From contig JAGCTZ010000053.1 of the NCBI GenBank assembly GCA_017963165.1, positions 1 through 64,000 on the forward strand: a DNA stretch of 64,000 bases, given 5' to 3'. Below the pieces are notes generated by a model that saw only the letters and a list, made by a program, of their open reading frames with translations, was not told the DNA's origin and did not search any database. Position 1 is the first letter of the stretch; each line of letters opens with the position of its first letter. The translations under genes were made by a program, and so were the position numbers. The stretch comes from Treponema sp. GTDB lineage: Bacteria; Spirochaetota; Spirochaetia; Treponematales; Treponemataceae. Positions 23,923-33,603 of the stretch are shown in pieces.

Positions 23923-24809
23923 GATGAATTGTTTATGCGGAAAAGCCTTGGTGAAATTTTGTAATATTTTCTAAAAGCATTGCAAAAGTGTTCTGCAGAA
24001 GAATAACCCAGGTCTTCTGCTATAGCTGCAACAGAGGTGTTAGTTTCGCATAACAACTGACTTGCAGCAGACATTCTTGCTTCTGTTTTTTTCTGAATAA
24101 AGCTCTGACCATAATGTTTTACCAGCAGGCGTTCTGTTTGACGTTCGCTTAGACTAACACGACGGGCAAGCTCTGTAAGTGTGATTGTTTTGTAATCATA
24201 AAGGAAGGCTTCTTCTATTATAAGATACGCCTTTTCGCTGACAGTCTGCCGATTCTGTCCGGAGACAACTTCCTGAGGTGCGGATTTTGTTTTTTGTGTG
24301 CCCAGATAATGTCTTGCAACAGATAAAATTAACTGAGGAAGAATTGTCTGAACCATAAGTTCATAACCGGTATCTTTTGTTTTAAGCTCTTCAAACAATT
24401 TTTCGGTAAGGGAATAAATACTCTGCTCTGCCTGCCCAAACCAGAAGCTGCATTCAAGAAAGGTTTTTACAAGCGATGGTATTTTTTGTGATTCAGGCGG
24501 TATTTTTTGTGACGCTGAATGTTGAACCTGCAGATATATAGAAAACTCTGTCATAGGATTTTCACGAGCCGAAATCTGTTCATGTGGAACTTCCGGGCCT
24601 GTCATAAAAAGCGTGCCTGGAGTTATATCATATTTTTTATTTTCGATTACAAGAGTTCCCTGACCTTGAGGAACAAAATGAAGCTCGTAACTATTTTTGC
24701 TGTGTGCATGCCGCGGATACGGTTTGATTATTTTTTCGTGAGAAAGGCTGATGACATTAAAGAATATGTCACCTATAGAAAATGATATTTTTAAGTCCCG
24801 ATATTTCAA
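23895..24809 (-). CDS. AraC-family transcriptional regulator
   Basis: A 304-residue regulator with an N-terminal cupin-like sensor (HAHSKNSYELHFVPQGQGT, PGTLFMTGPEVPHEQ) and a C-terminal double helix-turn-helix (about 205-295; LTELARRVSLSERQTERLL and IAEDLGYSSAEHFCNAFRKYY). The start is TTG at 24809, supported by AGAAGG eight bases upstream; no ATG is near. It is divergent from the sugar-oxidation operon beginning at 25027, so it is the obvious candidate activator of that operon, responding to a sugar or sugar acid. Confidence 0.88.
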   Translation of the reverse strand: MKYRDLKISFSIGDIFFNVISLSHEKIIKPYPRHAHSKNSYELHFVPQGQGTLVIENKKYDITPGTLFMTGPEVPHEQISARENPMTEFSIYLQVQHSASQKIPPESQKIPSLVKTFLECSFWFGQAEQSIYSLTEKLFEELKTKDTGYELMVQTILPQLILSVARHYLGTQKTKSAPQEVVSGQNRQTVSEKAYLIIEEAFLYDYKTITLTELARRVSLSERQTERLLVKHYGQSFIQKKTEARMSAASQLLCETNTSVAAIAEDLGYSSAEHFCNAFRKYYKISPRLFRINNSSLKKQNLDI

Positions 24810-24918
24810 TTAAAACCTTCTGTCGTTGCCGTACTCGTACCTAAGGCATGACGTCCAATTATATCACATTTTCTGCGATTTTGCGCCATTTTACTTCATT
24901 TTTAGTCACATTTAAGTC

Positions 24919-24946
24919 TTGTTTTTGCAGTTTTTGGATTTATAAT
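24919..24946 (+). promoter_or_regulatory. Promoter of the sugar-oxidation operon
   Basis: TTGTTT (24919-24924) and TATAAT (24941-24946) are 16 bases apart in the divergent region between the AraC gene and the operon. A dispersed element lies in the leader at 24968-24989. Confidence 0.6.
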
Positions 24947-24967
24947 GAAAACATTGATAGGGTCTGC

Positions 24968-24989
24968 GGTCCCTGAGCCTGTCGAAGGG
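24968..24989 (-). repeat. CTTCGACAGG dispersed element in the operon leader
   Basis: An intact copy in the minus orientation (GTCCCTGAGCCTGTCGAAGG) lies between the promoter and the first start codon, so it is transcribed in the leader. Confidence 0.8.
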
Positions 24990-25026
24990 CGAATGACAAG
25001 GATCAACCCAGCATAAAAGGAACATT

Positions 25027-26295
25027 ATGACAGTAAAAGGAACTTATTTTCAAAATAATCCACAAAAACCGCTCGTTTACGGCGATGTGGAAATTCACAA
25101 TGTACCAAGACAGAGGCTTCGTGGAGAGCCTGTAAAAGAAGGCGTACTTTGCGAGCCTGTAATGGTTGGTTTTTGCGGCACCGATTTTGCCTTTTTGAAT
25201 ATGGCCGAGCAGGGACTTATGGGACCAAAATTTCCTCAAGGTCAGAACAGGCTTATAAACGGACACGAAGGAATTGTCTGGGTTCCATCCGAAAATCGTT
25301 TTGCAATTGTGCTTATTCGTGGCGGTGACAGCTGGGATCCAACCCGTTATACCGAAGACGAAACTTATTTTGAATATGGCTGTGACAAAGCAGACGGACT
25401 TTTTGCAGACAAGCAGTTTTTTAATCCTGATATGCTGCTGCGTATTCCCGATGGATATGTTCATGACGGCAAGCTTGATTTGTCGTTTGCTAAAAAAATG
25501 GTTTTCCCGGATCCTTTTGCCTGCATGTTGTTCCAACTTGAGCGTATGGAAGATTTAGGGAGCGCGCATTTATTCCGTGTGCTTATGAAAAAATATAAAT
25601 GTGATGAGCAGCAGGCACGGGTGCGCGCGAAGGATGAAGTTTTTGACCGCACTGTAATTTTTGGGCTTGGAACAACCGGAATGTTTATAGGCGATTTAAT
25701 AAGACAGAATCATCCGAATGCAAAGATTCTTTTTGTTGCCCGAAGCGATGTGTCGTCACAGAAAGTTAGCTTCGCCTTACAGCAGGCAAAAGCAGATTAC
25801 CTTCAGAACAATTTTTCGAACGAAGAAGAGCTTGCTGCCGCATTGATTCAAAAGCTTGGTGGCCGCGCAACAACCTTTATTGGAGTTAGCGGAAATGCTG
25901 TAGAAAGCCGCATAGCATTTGATCATAAAGTGCTTGGCTGCAACGGACTTTACAACAGCTTCTCGCTTGGACCAAAAATAACCTTTGATACAATGCCGTT
26001 TGGTTTTGAAAATCATTTGATTATGGGTTCTATAAATTTCCGACAGGATCATATGGAAAAAGCAATTGAGCTCTTAGCAAAAAGCCCATACGACCAGATT
26101 GTCGAACTTATTGACCGCAACGAATTTACAGCCGATCCTATTGGCGCCTACAAAAATAAAATCTACAGCAAGCAGGCGCCTATGAAAACAGCCGTAATAT
26201 GGAATCCAAAATATATTATGGGGTCCCTGAAGCAAGAGTTGGGGTCCATGAAGCAAGAGTTGGGGTCCCTGAGCCTGTCGAAGGGAGATAAATAG
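25027..26295 (+). CDS. Medium-chain zinc-type sugar 1-dehydrogenase (glucose/galactose dehydrogenase-like)
   Basis: A 422-residue MDR-superfamily oxidoreductase. Catalytic-zinc motifs are visible (GFCGTDF and INGHEG) and the Rossmann motif is VIFGLGTTGMFIGD. The four-Cys structural zinc loop is absent, as in some sugar dehydrogenases of the glucose dehydrogenase type. First gene of the operon; its likely role is oxidising an aldose at C1 to a lactone for the amidohydrolase downstream. The C-terminus has acquired three 7-residue repeats (GSLKQEL, GSMKQEL, GSLSLSKG) encoded by a dispersed element and its 21-bp tandem tail. Substrate is inferred from context only. Confidence 0.8.
   Translation: MTVKGTYFQNNPQKPLVYGDVEIHNVPRQRLRGEPVKEGVLCEPVMVGFCGTDFAFLNMAEQGLMGPKFPQGQNRLINGHEGIVWVPSENRFAIVLIRGGDSWDPTRYTEDETYFEYGCDKADGLFADKQFFNPDMLLRIPDGYVHDGKLDLSFAKKMVFPDPFACMLFQLERMEDLGSAHLFRVLMKKYKCDEQQARVRAKDEVFDRTVIFGLGTTGMFIGDLIRQNHPNAKILFVARSDVSSQKVSFALQQAKADYLQNNFSNEEELAAALIQKLGGRATTFIGVSGNAVESRIAFDHKVLGCNGLYNSFSLGPKITFDTMPFGFENHLIMGSINFRQDHMEKAIELLAKSPYDQIVELIDRNEFTADPIGAYKNKIYSKQAPMKTAVIWNPKYIMGSLKQELGSMKQELGSLSLSKGDK
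26220..26285 (+). repeat. 21-bp tandem repeats ending in a CTTCGACAGG element
   Basis: Two 21-bp units (26220-26240 and 26241-26261; GGGGTCC(C/A)TGAAGCAAGAG core) precede a full element at 26262-26285. All are in frame and form the tail of the dehydrogenase. Confidence 0.85.
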
Positions 26296-26303
26296 GAGTT
26301 TTT

Positions 26304-27341
26304 ATGAAAACAGTACTTATAAACAAACCTTTTGAAATCGGGGTGACAGAAACACAAAAACCTTCTGAACAGGAACTGGGTCAGGGGGAGGCACTTCTTA
26401 AGGTGCTTTACGGCGGCATTTGTGGAGCAGATATCGCAAGCTATACCGGGAACCAGCCTTTTACAACTTATCCGCGTATTCCGGGACACGAGTTCAGCGC
26501 ACAGATTGTTTCTATAGGACAGAATGACAAGGGTCTTAAAGCAGGAGATATCATTACAGCAAATCCATACTTTAACTGCGGGCATTGCTATAGCTGTAAG
26601 CGTGGTTTTGTAAACTGTTGTACTGATAATCAGACAATGGGTGTACAGCGCGATGGTGCCTTCCGTGAATATATTACAATGCCTGTTGAACGCATTTATC
26701 CGGGCAAAGGCCTTAGTGCTCAGGAGCTTGCGCTTGTTGAACCGTTTACAATCAGCTGGCATGCTCTGCATCGAACAAAAATAAATAAGGGCGATAAAGT
26801 ACTTATCGTTGGCGCAGGGCCGATTGGACTTTTTGCTTTAATTGCAGCCAAGGCCCAGGACGCTGTTGTTTATGTGACAGATATTCTTGATGGTCGACTT
26901 GAAAAGGCAAAGCATTTTGGAGCGGATGGCGTAATCAATTCCAAAACAAATAATATTCTTGAGGAAGCAATGCGTATTACTGATGGAAACGGATTTGACA
27001 CTTGTGTAGAAGCGTGCGGTCAGTCTGTTACATTTATGTCTTGTATTGATTGTGTTGCTTTTGCCGGAAACATAATTTTGATTGGAAACGGAAAAAAAGA
27101 AACTACGTTCCTGCATAGTATTCTTCTTAAAAAAGAGCTTAATGTTTTTGGAAGCCGTAATTCTTTTGCCCGGGATTTTGAAGCAGTTATTGATTACATT
27201 GCAGGAGCAAAAGCTGGTAACGGAGGCGTAAATGTACTTGATATGGTAAGCACTGTTTATCCTATTGAAAAAGCAGACGAAGCGTTCAAGGCATTGGCAA
27301 ACAATGATGGAAGCCTGGCAAAGGTGCTTATACAAATTTAA
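26304..27341 (+). CDS. Zinc-binding dehydrogenase, probable hexonate 5-dehydrogenase (RspB/LgoD-like)
   Basis: A 345-residue MDR enzyme with catalytic-zinc motif GGICGADI and PGHEF, a complete structural zinc loop (CGHCYSCKRGFVNCC), and the NAD motif GAGPIGLFALIAA. It belongs with sorbitol, threonine and L-gulonate/L-galactonate 5-dehydrogenases. Because UxaB and UxaA follow, oxidation of a hexonate such as L-galactonate to tagaturonate fits best. It begins nine bases after the first dehydrogenase with a GGAG site. Confidence 0.85.
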   Translation: MKTVLINKPFEIGVTETQKPSEQELGQGEALLKVLYGGICGADIASYTGNQPFTTYPRIPGHEFSAQIVSIGQNDKGLKAGDIITANPYFNCGHCYSCKRGFVNCCTDNQTMGVQRDGAFREYITMPVERIYPGKGLSAQELALVEPFTISWHALHRTKINKGDKVLIVGAGPIGLFALIAAKAQDAVVYVTDILDGRLEKAKHFGADGVINSKTNNILEEAMRITDGNGFDTCVEACGQSVTFMSCIDCVAFAGNIILIGNGKKETTFLHSILLKKELNVFGSRNSFARDFEAVIDYIAGAKAGNGGVNVLDMVSTVYPIEKADEAFKALANNDGSLAKVLIQI

Positions 27342-27353
27342 CTGGAGGGATAT

Positions 27354-28253
27354 TTGAATATTAAAATTGATGCACATGTCCACTTATGGAAGAACATTAA
27401 TGGTCTGGTGAAAAGCGGCAAGGTTAGTTCTCTTGGCAACGGCAAGGTTGATTTTGCAGGCGAAGTCCGACAGATGATGCCTCCTTATATGGACGATGGG
27501 CAAAACACTGTAGAGCGTCTTATTGCAAATATGGATTACGCCTGTGTAAATGCCGCTGTAATTACTCAGGAATATATAGACGGAAATCAGGATGAATACC
27601 TGTTAGAGGCTCGTAACAAATATCCGGAACGAATAAAGATTACAACGTTGTATGAAGACTACAATGTGTCGGACTCCACTGAAAAATTTATACAAAACCT
27701 CCAGCTTTTTGACGGTGTAAAAATCTGTGCAGGCAGACTTGCCGACCCTAACCTTAAAAAACTACTTCCACTTTTTAAGAAGATTCAGGAAGTCGGAAAA
27801 TTTATATCAATCGATATGGCAGATGGTGCAGCACAAACAGGCGACCTTGCATTTATCATAAAGGAATGTCCTGAACTTAGAATTGCAATAGGTCATTTTG
27901 GAATGGTAACAACAGACGGCTGGCAAAAACAAATTGAACTTGCGAAGGCTCCAAATGTTTATATAGAAAGTGGTGGTCTTACCTGGCTTTTCCACAAAGA
28001 GTTTTATCCTTATCCTTCGGCAATTGATGCAATTTTAGAAGCACGCGACATTTGCGGGATGAACAAGCTTATGTGGGGAAGCGACTACCCGCGAACAATG
28101 ACAGACATCACTTATATAATGGCAGTCCGATTTATAGAAGAAACGAATAAACTTACAGATGAAGAAAAGGCTGCATTCCTTGGTAAAAATGCAGAGAAGT
28201 TTTATGGGTTCAAAAATCTTGTGCCCTTAAAACCTATAAAAAACATGCTATAG
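27354..28253 (+). CDS. Amidohydrolase-2 family sugar lactonase
   Basis: A 299-residue TIM-barrel metal hydrolase of the COG3618/amidohydrolase-2 type that includes fuconolactonase and rhamnonolactonase. It opens with IDAHVHLW, has GVKICAG and IGHFG in the middle, and ends with MWGSDYPRT, the usual C-terminal Asp motif. The start is TTG at 27354 preceded by GGAGGG at five bases. It probably hydrolyses the aldonolactone made by the first dehydrogenase. Confidence 0.82.
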   Translation: MNIKIDAHVHLWKNINGLVKSGKVSSLGNGKVDFAGEVRQMMPPYMDDGQNTVERLIANMDYACVNAAVITQEYIDGNQDEYLLEARNKYPERIKITTLYEDYNVSDSTEKFIQNLQLFDGVKICAGRLADPNLKKLLPLFKKIQEVGKFISIDMADGAAQTGDLAFIIKECPELRIAIGHFGMVTTDGWQKQIELAKAPNVYIESGGLTWLFHKEFYPYPSAIDAILEARDICGMNKLMWGSDYPRTMTDITYIMAVRFIEETNKLTDEEKAAFLGKNAEKFYGFKNLVPLKPIKNML

Positions 28254-28263
28254 GAGAAACCTT

Positions 28264-28704
28264 ATGTTAAAAAATATTCCACAAATAATTCCGCCGCTGC
28301 TTCTTAAAACCTTATGCGAAATGGGGCATGGCGATTCAATAGTCATTGCAGATGGAAACTTTCCGGCAGAAAGTGTTGGCAAAAATGCAATTGTCATAAG
28401 GATGGATGGCCACGGTGTTCCCGAAATTCTTGAAGCAATTTTAAAACTTATCCCGCTTGATCAATATGTTGAAAAACCTGTAGCACTTATGGAACGTTGC
28501 GAAGGAGACAATGCAGATGTTTCTATCTGGCAAAAATACGAAGCACTTCTGGAGCAATCAGGAGAAGGTAATAAGGATAGTATCCGCATGCTGGAACGCT
28601 TTGCATTTTATGAAGAAGCAAAAAAAGCATACGCTGTAATTGCAACAACAGAAACAAGTCAGTATGCAAATATAATTTTACAGAAGGGCTGTATAATAAA
28701 ATAA
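28264..28704 (+). CDS. FucU/RbsD-family sugar mutarotase
   Basis: A 146-residue protein with the family hallmark MGHGDSIVIADGNFPAES near residue 22 and a C-terminal tyrosine strand (ATTETSQYANIILQKG). RbsD/FucU proteins interconvert sugar anomers; FucU acts on L-fucose and related sugars. Its presence suggests the operon handles an L-fucose-like aldose such as L-galactose, since the neighbours lead to C6 hydroxylated acids. It has a GGAG ribosome site and normal length. Confidence 0.85.
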   Translation: MLKNIPQIIPPLLLKTLCEMGHGDSIVIADGNFPAESVGKNAIVIRMDGHGVPEILEAILKLIPLDQYVEKPVALMERCEGDNADVSIWQKYEALLEQSGEGNKDSIRMLERFAFYEEAKKAYAVIATTETSQYANIILQKGCIIK

Positions 28705-28714
28705 GGATAGCATT

Positions 28715-30082
28715 ATGAAAGAAACAATAATTCAGTTTGGTGAAGGCGGCTTTTTGCGAAGCTTTGCAGATGTATTTATTCACAAGATGAACGAACAGGA
28801 TTTGTATGACGGCAAGGTTGTTGTTGTTCAGCCAATAAGCAAAGGTCTCATTCCTGTAATCAACGAACAGAAAGGTGTATACCATCAATTTTTGCGAGGA
28901 GTAGAAAACGGCCGTGTTATAAATGACTGTATTGAAGTTCATTCAATTTCGCGCGGAGTAGACCCTTACACCGATTACGACGAATTTCTTAGGCTTGCAG
29001 AAAATCCAGACATGCGTATCATCATTTCAAATACAACAGAAGCGGGAATTGAATATCTTGGAACAGAAAAAATTGATGACCGTCCGCCAAAATCTTTTCC
29101 GGCAAAACTCACTGCCCTTCTTTATCACAGATTTAAAGCAGGTCTCAACGGCTTCATAATCCTTTCCTGTGAATTAATAGATAATAACGGCAAAGAACTT
29201 TTAGCCTGCGTTTTAAAATATGCTGAACTCTGGAATCTGCCTGCAGAATTTATTGAATGGGTTAAGACACAAAATCATTTCTGTAACACACTTGTAGACA
29301 GAATCTGTACTGGTTATCCAAAAGATGAACAGGAAAAACAGGAACTTGATTCCCGGCTTAAAAAAGAGTTTGGTTTGACTAACAGCGACCGCCTTATGAA
29401 CACTGCAGAAATATTTCATCTGTGGGTAATTGAAGGAAACTTTGAAAATGAATTCCCTCTGCAGAAAGCAGGGATAAATGTAATCTGGACAGAAGATGTA
29501 AGCCCGTACAAAAAGCGAAAGGTTCGTATCTTAAACGGGGCGCATACTTCTATGGTGCTTGGTGCAAGATTGTACGGCCTTTCTACAGTAAAAGAATGTC
29601 TGGATGACAAAACTGTAAATGCTTTTTTGAACAAGGTATTGTTTCAGGAAATTGTCCCAGTGCTTTCTGCTGGTCAGGATCAGACAACAGCTTTTGGATA
29701 TGTTAAGTTTGCACAGGATGTTCTTGAACGGTTTGCGAATCCTTTTGTAAAACATCAGCTTTTGAGTATTGCTCTTAATTCTGTAAGCAAGTTTAAGGCT
29801 CGTGTTCTTCCGACAATTATTGAATACATGGATTATACAGGACGCTATCCGGAAGCCCTCACCTTTTCACTTGCCGCACTCCTTGCCTTTTATAAAACAG
29901 ACGAGGCAAACGACGGCGAAGAAATCATGGCTTTTATGAAAAAGGCTTCGGTTCACGAAATTCTTTTACGCGAAGATTTCTGGGGACAGGATCTTTCGTT
30001 TATTCTTGAACCAGTAGAAAAATATTTTACAATAATCCAGAATGAAGGAATGGAGCAGGCTTACAAAGAGGTTCTTTCATGA
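28715..30082 (+). CDS. uxaB: Tagaturonate reductase (altronate oxidoreductase)
   Basis: A 455-residue long-chain mannitol-dehydrogenase-family enzyme that reduces D-tagaturonate to D-altronate with NADH. It carries the cofactor motif IIQFGEGGFLRSF, SNTTEAGIEY, CELIDNNGKEL, FCNTLVDRICTGYP, and the catalytic-lysine/His block YKKRKVRILNGAHTSMV, all close to E. coli UxaB. It begins after AAGGA and overlaps uxaA by four bases (ATGA), so the two are coupled. Confidence 0.92.
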   Translation: MKETIIQFGEGGFLRSFADVFIHKMNEQDLYDGKVVVVQPISKGLIPVINEQKGVYHQFLRGVENGRVINDCIEVHSISRGVDPYTDYDEFLRLAENPDMRIIISNTTEAGIEYLGTEKIDDRPPKSFPAKLTALLYHRFKAGLNGFIILSCELIDNNGKELLACVLKYAELWNLPAEFIEWVKTQNHFCNTLVDRICTGYPKDEQEKQELDSRLKKEFGLTNSDRLMNTAEIFHLWVIEGNFENEFPLQKAGINVIWTEDVSPYKKRKVRILNGAHTSMVLGARLYGLSTVKECLDDKTVNAFLNKVLFQEIVPVLSAGQDQTTAFGYVKFAQDVLERFANPFVKHQLLSIALNSVSKFKARVLPTIIEYMDYTGRYPEALTFSLAALLAFYKTDEANDGEEIMAFMKKASVHEILLREDFWGQDLSFILEPVEKYFTIIQNEGMEQAYKEVLS

Positions 30083-31476
30083 GTCTTTTGCAGATTAATC
30101 CAAATGACACAGTTGCGGTAGATACTCAAACAGGTCACAAGGTTGCACTCACAGATATTGCATACGGCCAGAATGTAATTAAATATGGCTTTGCAATCGG
30201 GCATGCAACAAAGGATATAAAAAAAGGTGAACGCGTTCACACAGAAAATCTTGCAACAAATTTAAAAGACAAGCTTGAGTATGAATATAAACCAAACTTC
30301 ACTGCGGTCACAGCTCAGACACAAAAAACCATCCTCGCCTACAAACGCCCAGACGGCAACATAGGAATCCGCAATGACATCTGGATAATCAACACTGTTG
30401 GCTGCGTAAACAAACTTGCAGAAAAACTGGCTGCAGCAACCGGGGCCTTCTGCTTTACTCATCCCTACGGTTGTTCTCAACTTGGAGGCGATCATCTTAC
30501 AACTCAAAAGATTTTAAAGGGACTTGTTTTTCATCCGAATGCAGGGGGCGTACTTGTCCTTGGACTTGGCTGCGAAAACAACAACCTTCAGGAATTCAAA
30601 AAAATCCTTACAGATAACGGAACAAAAGAGTTTCCACAAAATCTTCGCTTTATGAATGCACAGGATTTCGACGATGATTTTGCACAAGGCATTAAGCTTA
30701 TAAATGAACTTAAGGAATATGCTTCACAATTTAAACGCGAACCGGTTCCAATCTCTATGCTTAAGGTGGGACTCAAATGTGGCGGCTCTGATGGTTTTTC
30801 CGGTATAACAGCAAATCCTCTTATCGGACAGTTTTCGGACATGCTTATTGCTGCCGGCGGGACAACAGTTCTTACCGAAGTTCCAGAAATGTTTGGCGCC
30901 GAAACAATATTGATGAATCGCTGTATAAATCAAGAAGTCTTTGATAAAACCGTCAAACTCATAAATGATTTTAAAGATTATTTTATTCGTCATAATCAGG
31001 TTGTTTACGAAAATCCTTCTCCTGGAAACAAAGAAGGAGGAATTACAACGCTCGAAGAAAAATCGCTCGGCTGTGTTCAAAAGGGTGGAACAAGTCCTGT
31101 TGTAGATGTGCTTTCTTATGGCGACACACTCAGCAAAAACGGTTTGAACCTTTTAAATGGTCCTGGCAATGATATTGTTGCTGTAACAAATCTAACTGCT
31201 GCCGGCTGCCATTTGATTCTTTTTTCAACAGGAAGAGGAACTCCGCTTGGCGCACCAGTTCCAACAATAAAAGTTTCGACTAACACACTCCTTGCACAAC
31301 ATAAATCAAACTGGATAGATTTTAATGCTGGTAGTATAATTGAAAGTGGAAAAAGCGATGAACTTGCACAACAGTTTTTTGATTATGTCTGCAGCGTTGC
31401 CCAAGGCGTTCAGACAAAGAACGAAATAAACGGCTATAGAGAAATCGCAATTTTCAAAGAAGGAGTTACGCTTTAA
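30079..31476 (+). CDS. uxaA: Altronate dehydratase
   Basis: A 465-residue enzyme that dehydrates D-altronate to 2-keto-3-deoxygluconate. An N-terminal SAF domain (about 1-90) precedes the catalytic region with RPDGNIGIRNDIWII, the Cys-rich metal-binding GCVNK and HPYGCSQLGGDH blocks, LKCGGSDGFSGITANP and LFSTGRGTPLGAPVPTIKVSTN. It is slightly shorter than E. coli UxaA. It overlaps uxaB by ATGA and the next gene by one base. KDG kinase and aldolase are not in the window. Confidence 0.92.
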   Translation: MSLLQINPNDTVAVDTQTGHKVALTDIAYGQNVIKYGFAIGHATKDIKKGERVHTENLATNLKDKLEYEYKPNFTAVTAQTQKTILAYKRPDGNIGIRNDIWIINTVGCVNKLAEKLAAATGAFCFTHPYGCSQLGGDHLTTQKILKGLVFHPNAGGVLVLGLGCENNNLQEFKKILTDNGTKEFPQNLRFMNAQDFDDDFAQGIKLINELKEYASQFKREPVPISMLKVGLKCGGSDGFSGITANPLIGQFSDMLIAAGGTTVLTEVPEMFGAETILMNRCINQEVFDKTVKLINDFKDYFIRHNQVVYENPSPGNKEGGITTLEEKSLGCVQKGGTSPVVDVLSYGDTLSKNGLNLLNGPGNDIVAVTNLTAAGCHLILFSTGRGTPLGAPVPTIKVSTNTLLAQHKSNWIDFNAGSIIESGKSDELAQQFFDYVCSVAQGVQTKNEINGYREIAIFKEGVTL

Positions 31477-32294
31477 TGGCCCAGATCGAAAAAGAAATCT
31501 TAAGCAAATTTATTTTCAATGATATGTGCGCAGTTTACCTTAAAGATAAAAAATCAAACTGCGTTGGCTTAACTCTTCTTCCTGCCGGCATGGAAAAAAA
31601 TATCAACCTTGAAGGCTGGTGGAATATTGAACCTGCTGTTCAGCTTAAACTTCTGGCCGACCCTTATAGTGACGGATTTTCAAATGGCCATACAATGAAA
31701 AATAACGGCACTACTTCCACAATGAAATTTATTGGTCAGCATTGCGAAACAAGTAGAGACAGCAAACAAATAACAAAAGTCGTCACAGAATATCAGATAA
31801 GAAGCATTAAAGTTCAACATGTTCTGCAATACACAGATGGCGACATTCATCTTATAAGTTATTCTATCCTAACAAACCTTGAACAAGAAAATGCCCAGAC
31901 AGAAACAATAGAAATGCTTTCGTCCTTTAACTTATGTGCATTCCCGGCAATTGGGACCGGCCTACGCCAGAAGGATTTTATTCTTCACAGGATGCAGTCA
32001 AAATGGAGCATGGAAGGCAAACTTGAATCGCGCAATTTTCTTGACATGAATCTTGAACCAGCCTGGCTAAGAATTGGTGCAGCAAGTGAACGATTTGGCG
32101 AAGTTGGTTCTATGCCTGTACGCCGCTATTTTCCATGGATGATTGTGGAAGACACAAAATACCGCTACAGCATAGGCGCTCAACTTGCACATCCAGCTTC
32201 CTGGCAGTTAGAGGTGTATAACAAAGATGAAAAAAAATTCTATATCAGGCGGACTTGCCGACAGGGAATTTGGTCATTGGACAAAACAGCTTAA
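31476..32294 (+). pseudogene. GH36 alpha-galactosidase, N-terminal part before frameshift
   Basis: The first 272 codons encode the N-terminal beta-supersandwich of a GH36-type alpha-galactosidase (YFPWMIVEDTKYRYSIGAQLAHPASWQLEVYNKDEKK). The frame then runs out shortly after an eight-A run at 32230-32237, while the catalytic part continues in the +1 frame from 32227. The start shares one base with the uxaA stop. A single A less would restore a continuous protein of about 708 residues. It is either a sequence error, a disabling mutation or a slippage site. Confidence 0.8.
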
Positions 32295-33603
32295 ACCTTC
32301 CGAAACCTTTGAAACACCTCTCGCAATTCTTACAGTTGCTAAAGAAGATGTTGACGGAATTTCACACAGACTTACTTCTGCACAACAGCAGAATCTTGAT
32401 TCTCTTCCTGCAAGCGAAAAAGAGCTGCCTGTAATATTTAATGAATACTGCACAACCTGGGGAAATCCAACTCAGGAAAACATGTTTAAAATTGCAGAAA
32501 AACTCAAAGGTCATGGAATCACATATTGTGTAATAGATGCAGGCTGGCACGTAAAAGATGGAAATGACTGGTCAGATATAGGAGACTGGATTACAAATTT
32601 GACAAGATTCCCGGATGGCTTGAAAGCAACTGCAGATAAAATAATAGAATGTGGAATGATTCCGGGTATCTGGTTTGAAATGGAAAATTGTGGCGCCGCC
32701 AGTCAGATTTTTAATGATACAAAAATGCTGCTTACAAGAGACGGAATCCCTATTCAATGCGGAAGCAGACGTTTTCTTGATATGCGAAAACCAGAAGTCA
32801 TAGCTTATCTTACAGAACGTGTACTCAATACATTACGAAACAACGGCTTTAGTTACCTCAAGGTTGATTATAATGACAATATAGGAATTGGCTGTGACGG
32901 AGCAGAATCTCTTGGAGAAGGACTTCGCCAGAACATGCTTGCCTCTCAGGGCTTCTTTAAAAAACTTCGTCGCGAACTTCCAAAGCTTGTAATAGAAAAT
33001 TGTTCTTCGGGCGGCCACAGACTTGAACCTTCTATGCAGGCTCTTACAAGCATGTCTTCTTTTTCTGATGCACATGAATGGCAGGCTATTCCTGTTATTG
33101 CCGCAAATGTTACTCGTGCAATTCTTCCGGCTCAAAGTCAGATTTGGGCAGTACTTCGCAAAACTGATGACGACAAAAGACTTCATTATTCTCTTGCAAA
33201 TACGTTCCTTGGAAGAATGTGTCTTTCGGGTGACATTTACGATTTATCAAAAGCTCAATGGAAAATTGTTGATAAGGCAATTTTACTTTATGTACGCTGC
33301 AATCATCTTATTTCTCTTGGACGAAACTACAGATCAGGGCCTTTCCAGAATTCTTACAACGAACTAAAAGGCTGGCAGGCAGTAACAAGAGTTTCTCTTG
33401 GAAAAAGTCAGATGATGACAGTTGTAAATACTTTTGCAGGATTTAAAGGAACTCTTAAAATTCCATTACCAGAAAACGCAGCAGCATATTCTATAAGCGC
33501 AGTGTTTGCTCGTCCTAACATAAAGGCTTCAATAAAACAGGATTCTTTAATAATAAAAAATGCTCAGGATTACGAAGGTATTGTTGTCCTGATGGAAAAC
33601 TAA
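32227..33603 (+). pseudogene. GH36 alpha-galactosidase, catalytic part after frameshift
   Basis: This 458-codon frame holds the (beta/alpha)8 catalytic domain of a GH36 alpha-galactosidase. It has YCTTWGNPTQEN, VIDAGWH, the nucleophile motif YLKVDYND, and IENCSSGGHRLEP with SDAHEWQAIP near the acid/base. A C-terminal beta domain follows. The apparent N-terminus (MKKNSISGGLADREFGHW) is really the middle of the protein: SGGLADREFGHW continues the supersandwich. It has no ribosome site of its own. The 3' end overlaps the convergent serine hydrolase gene by four bases. Confidence 0.82.
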
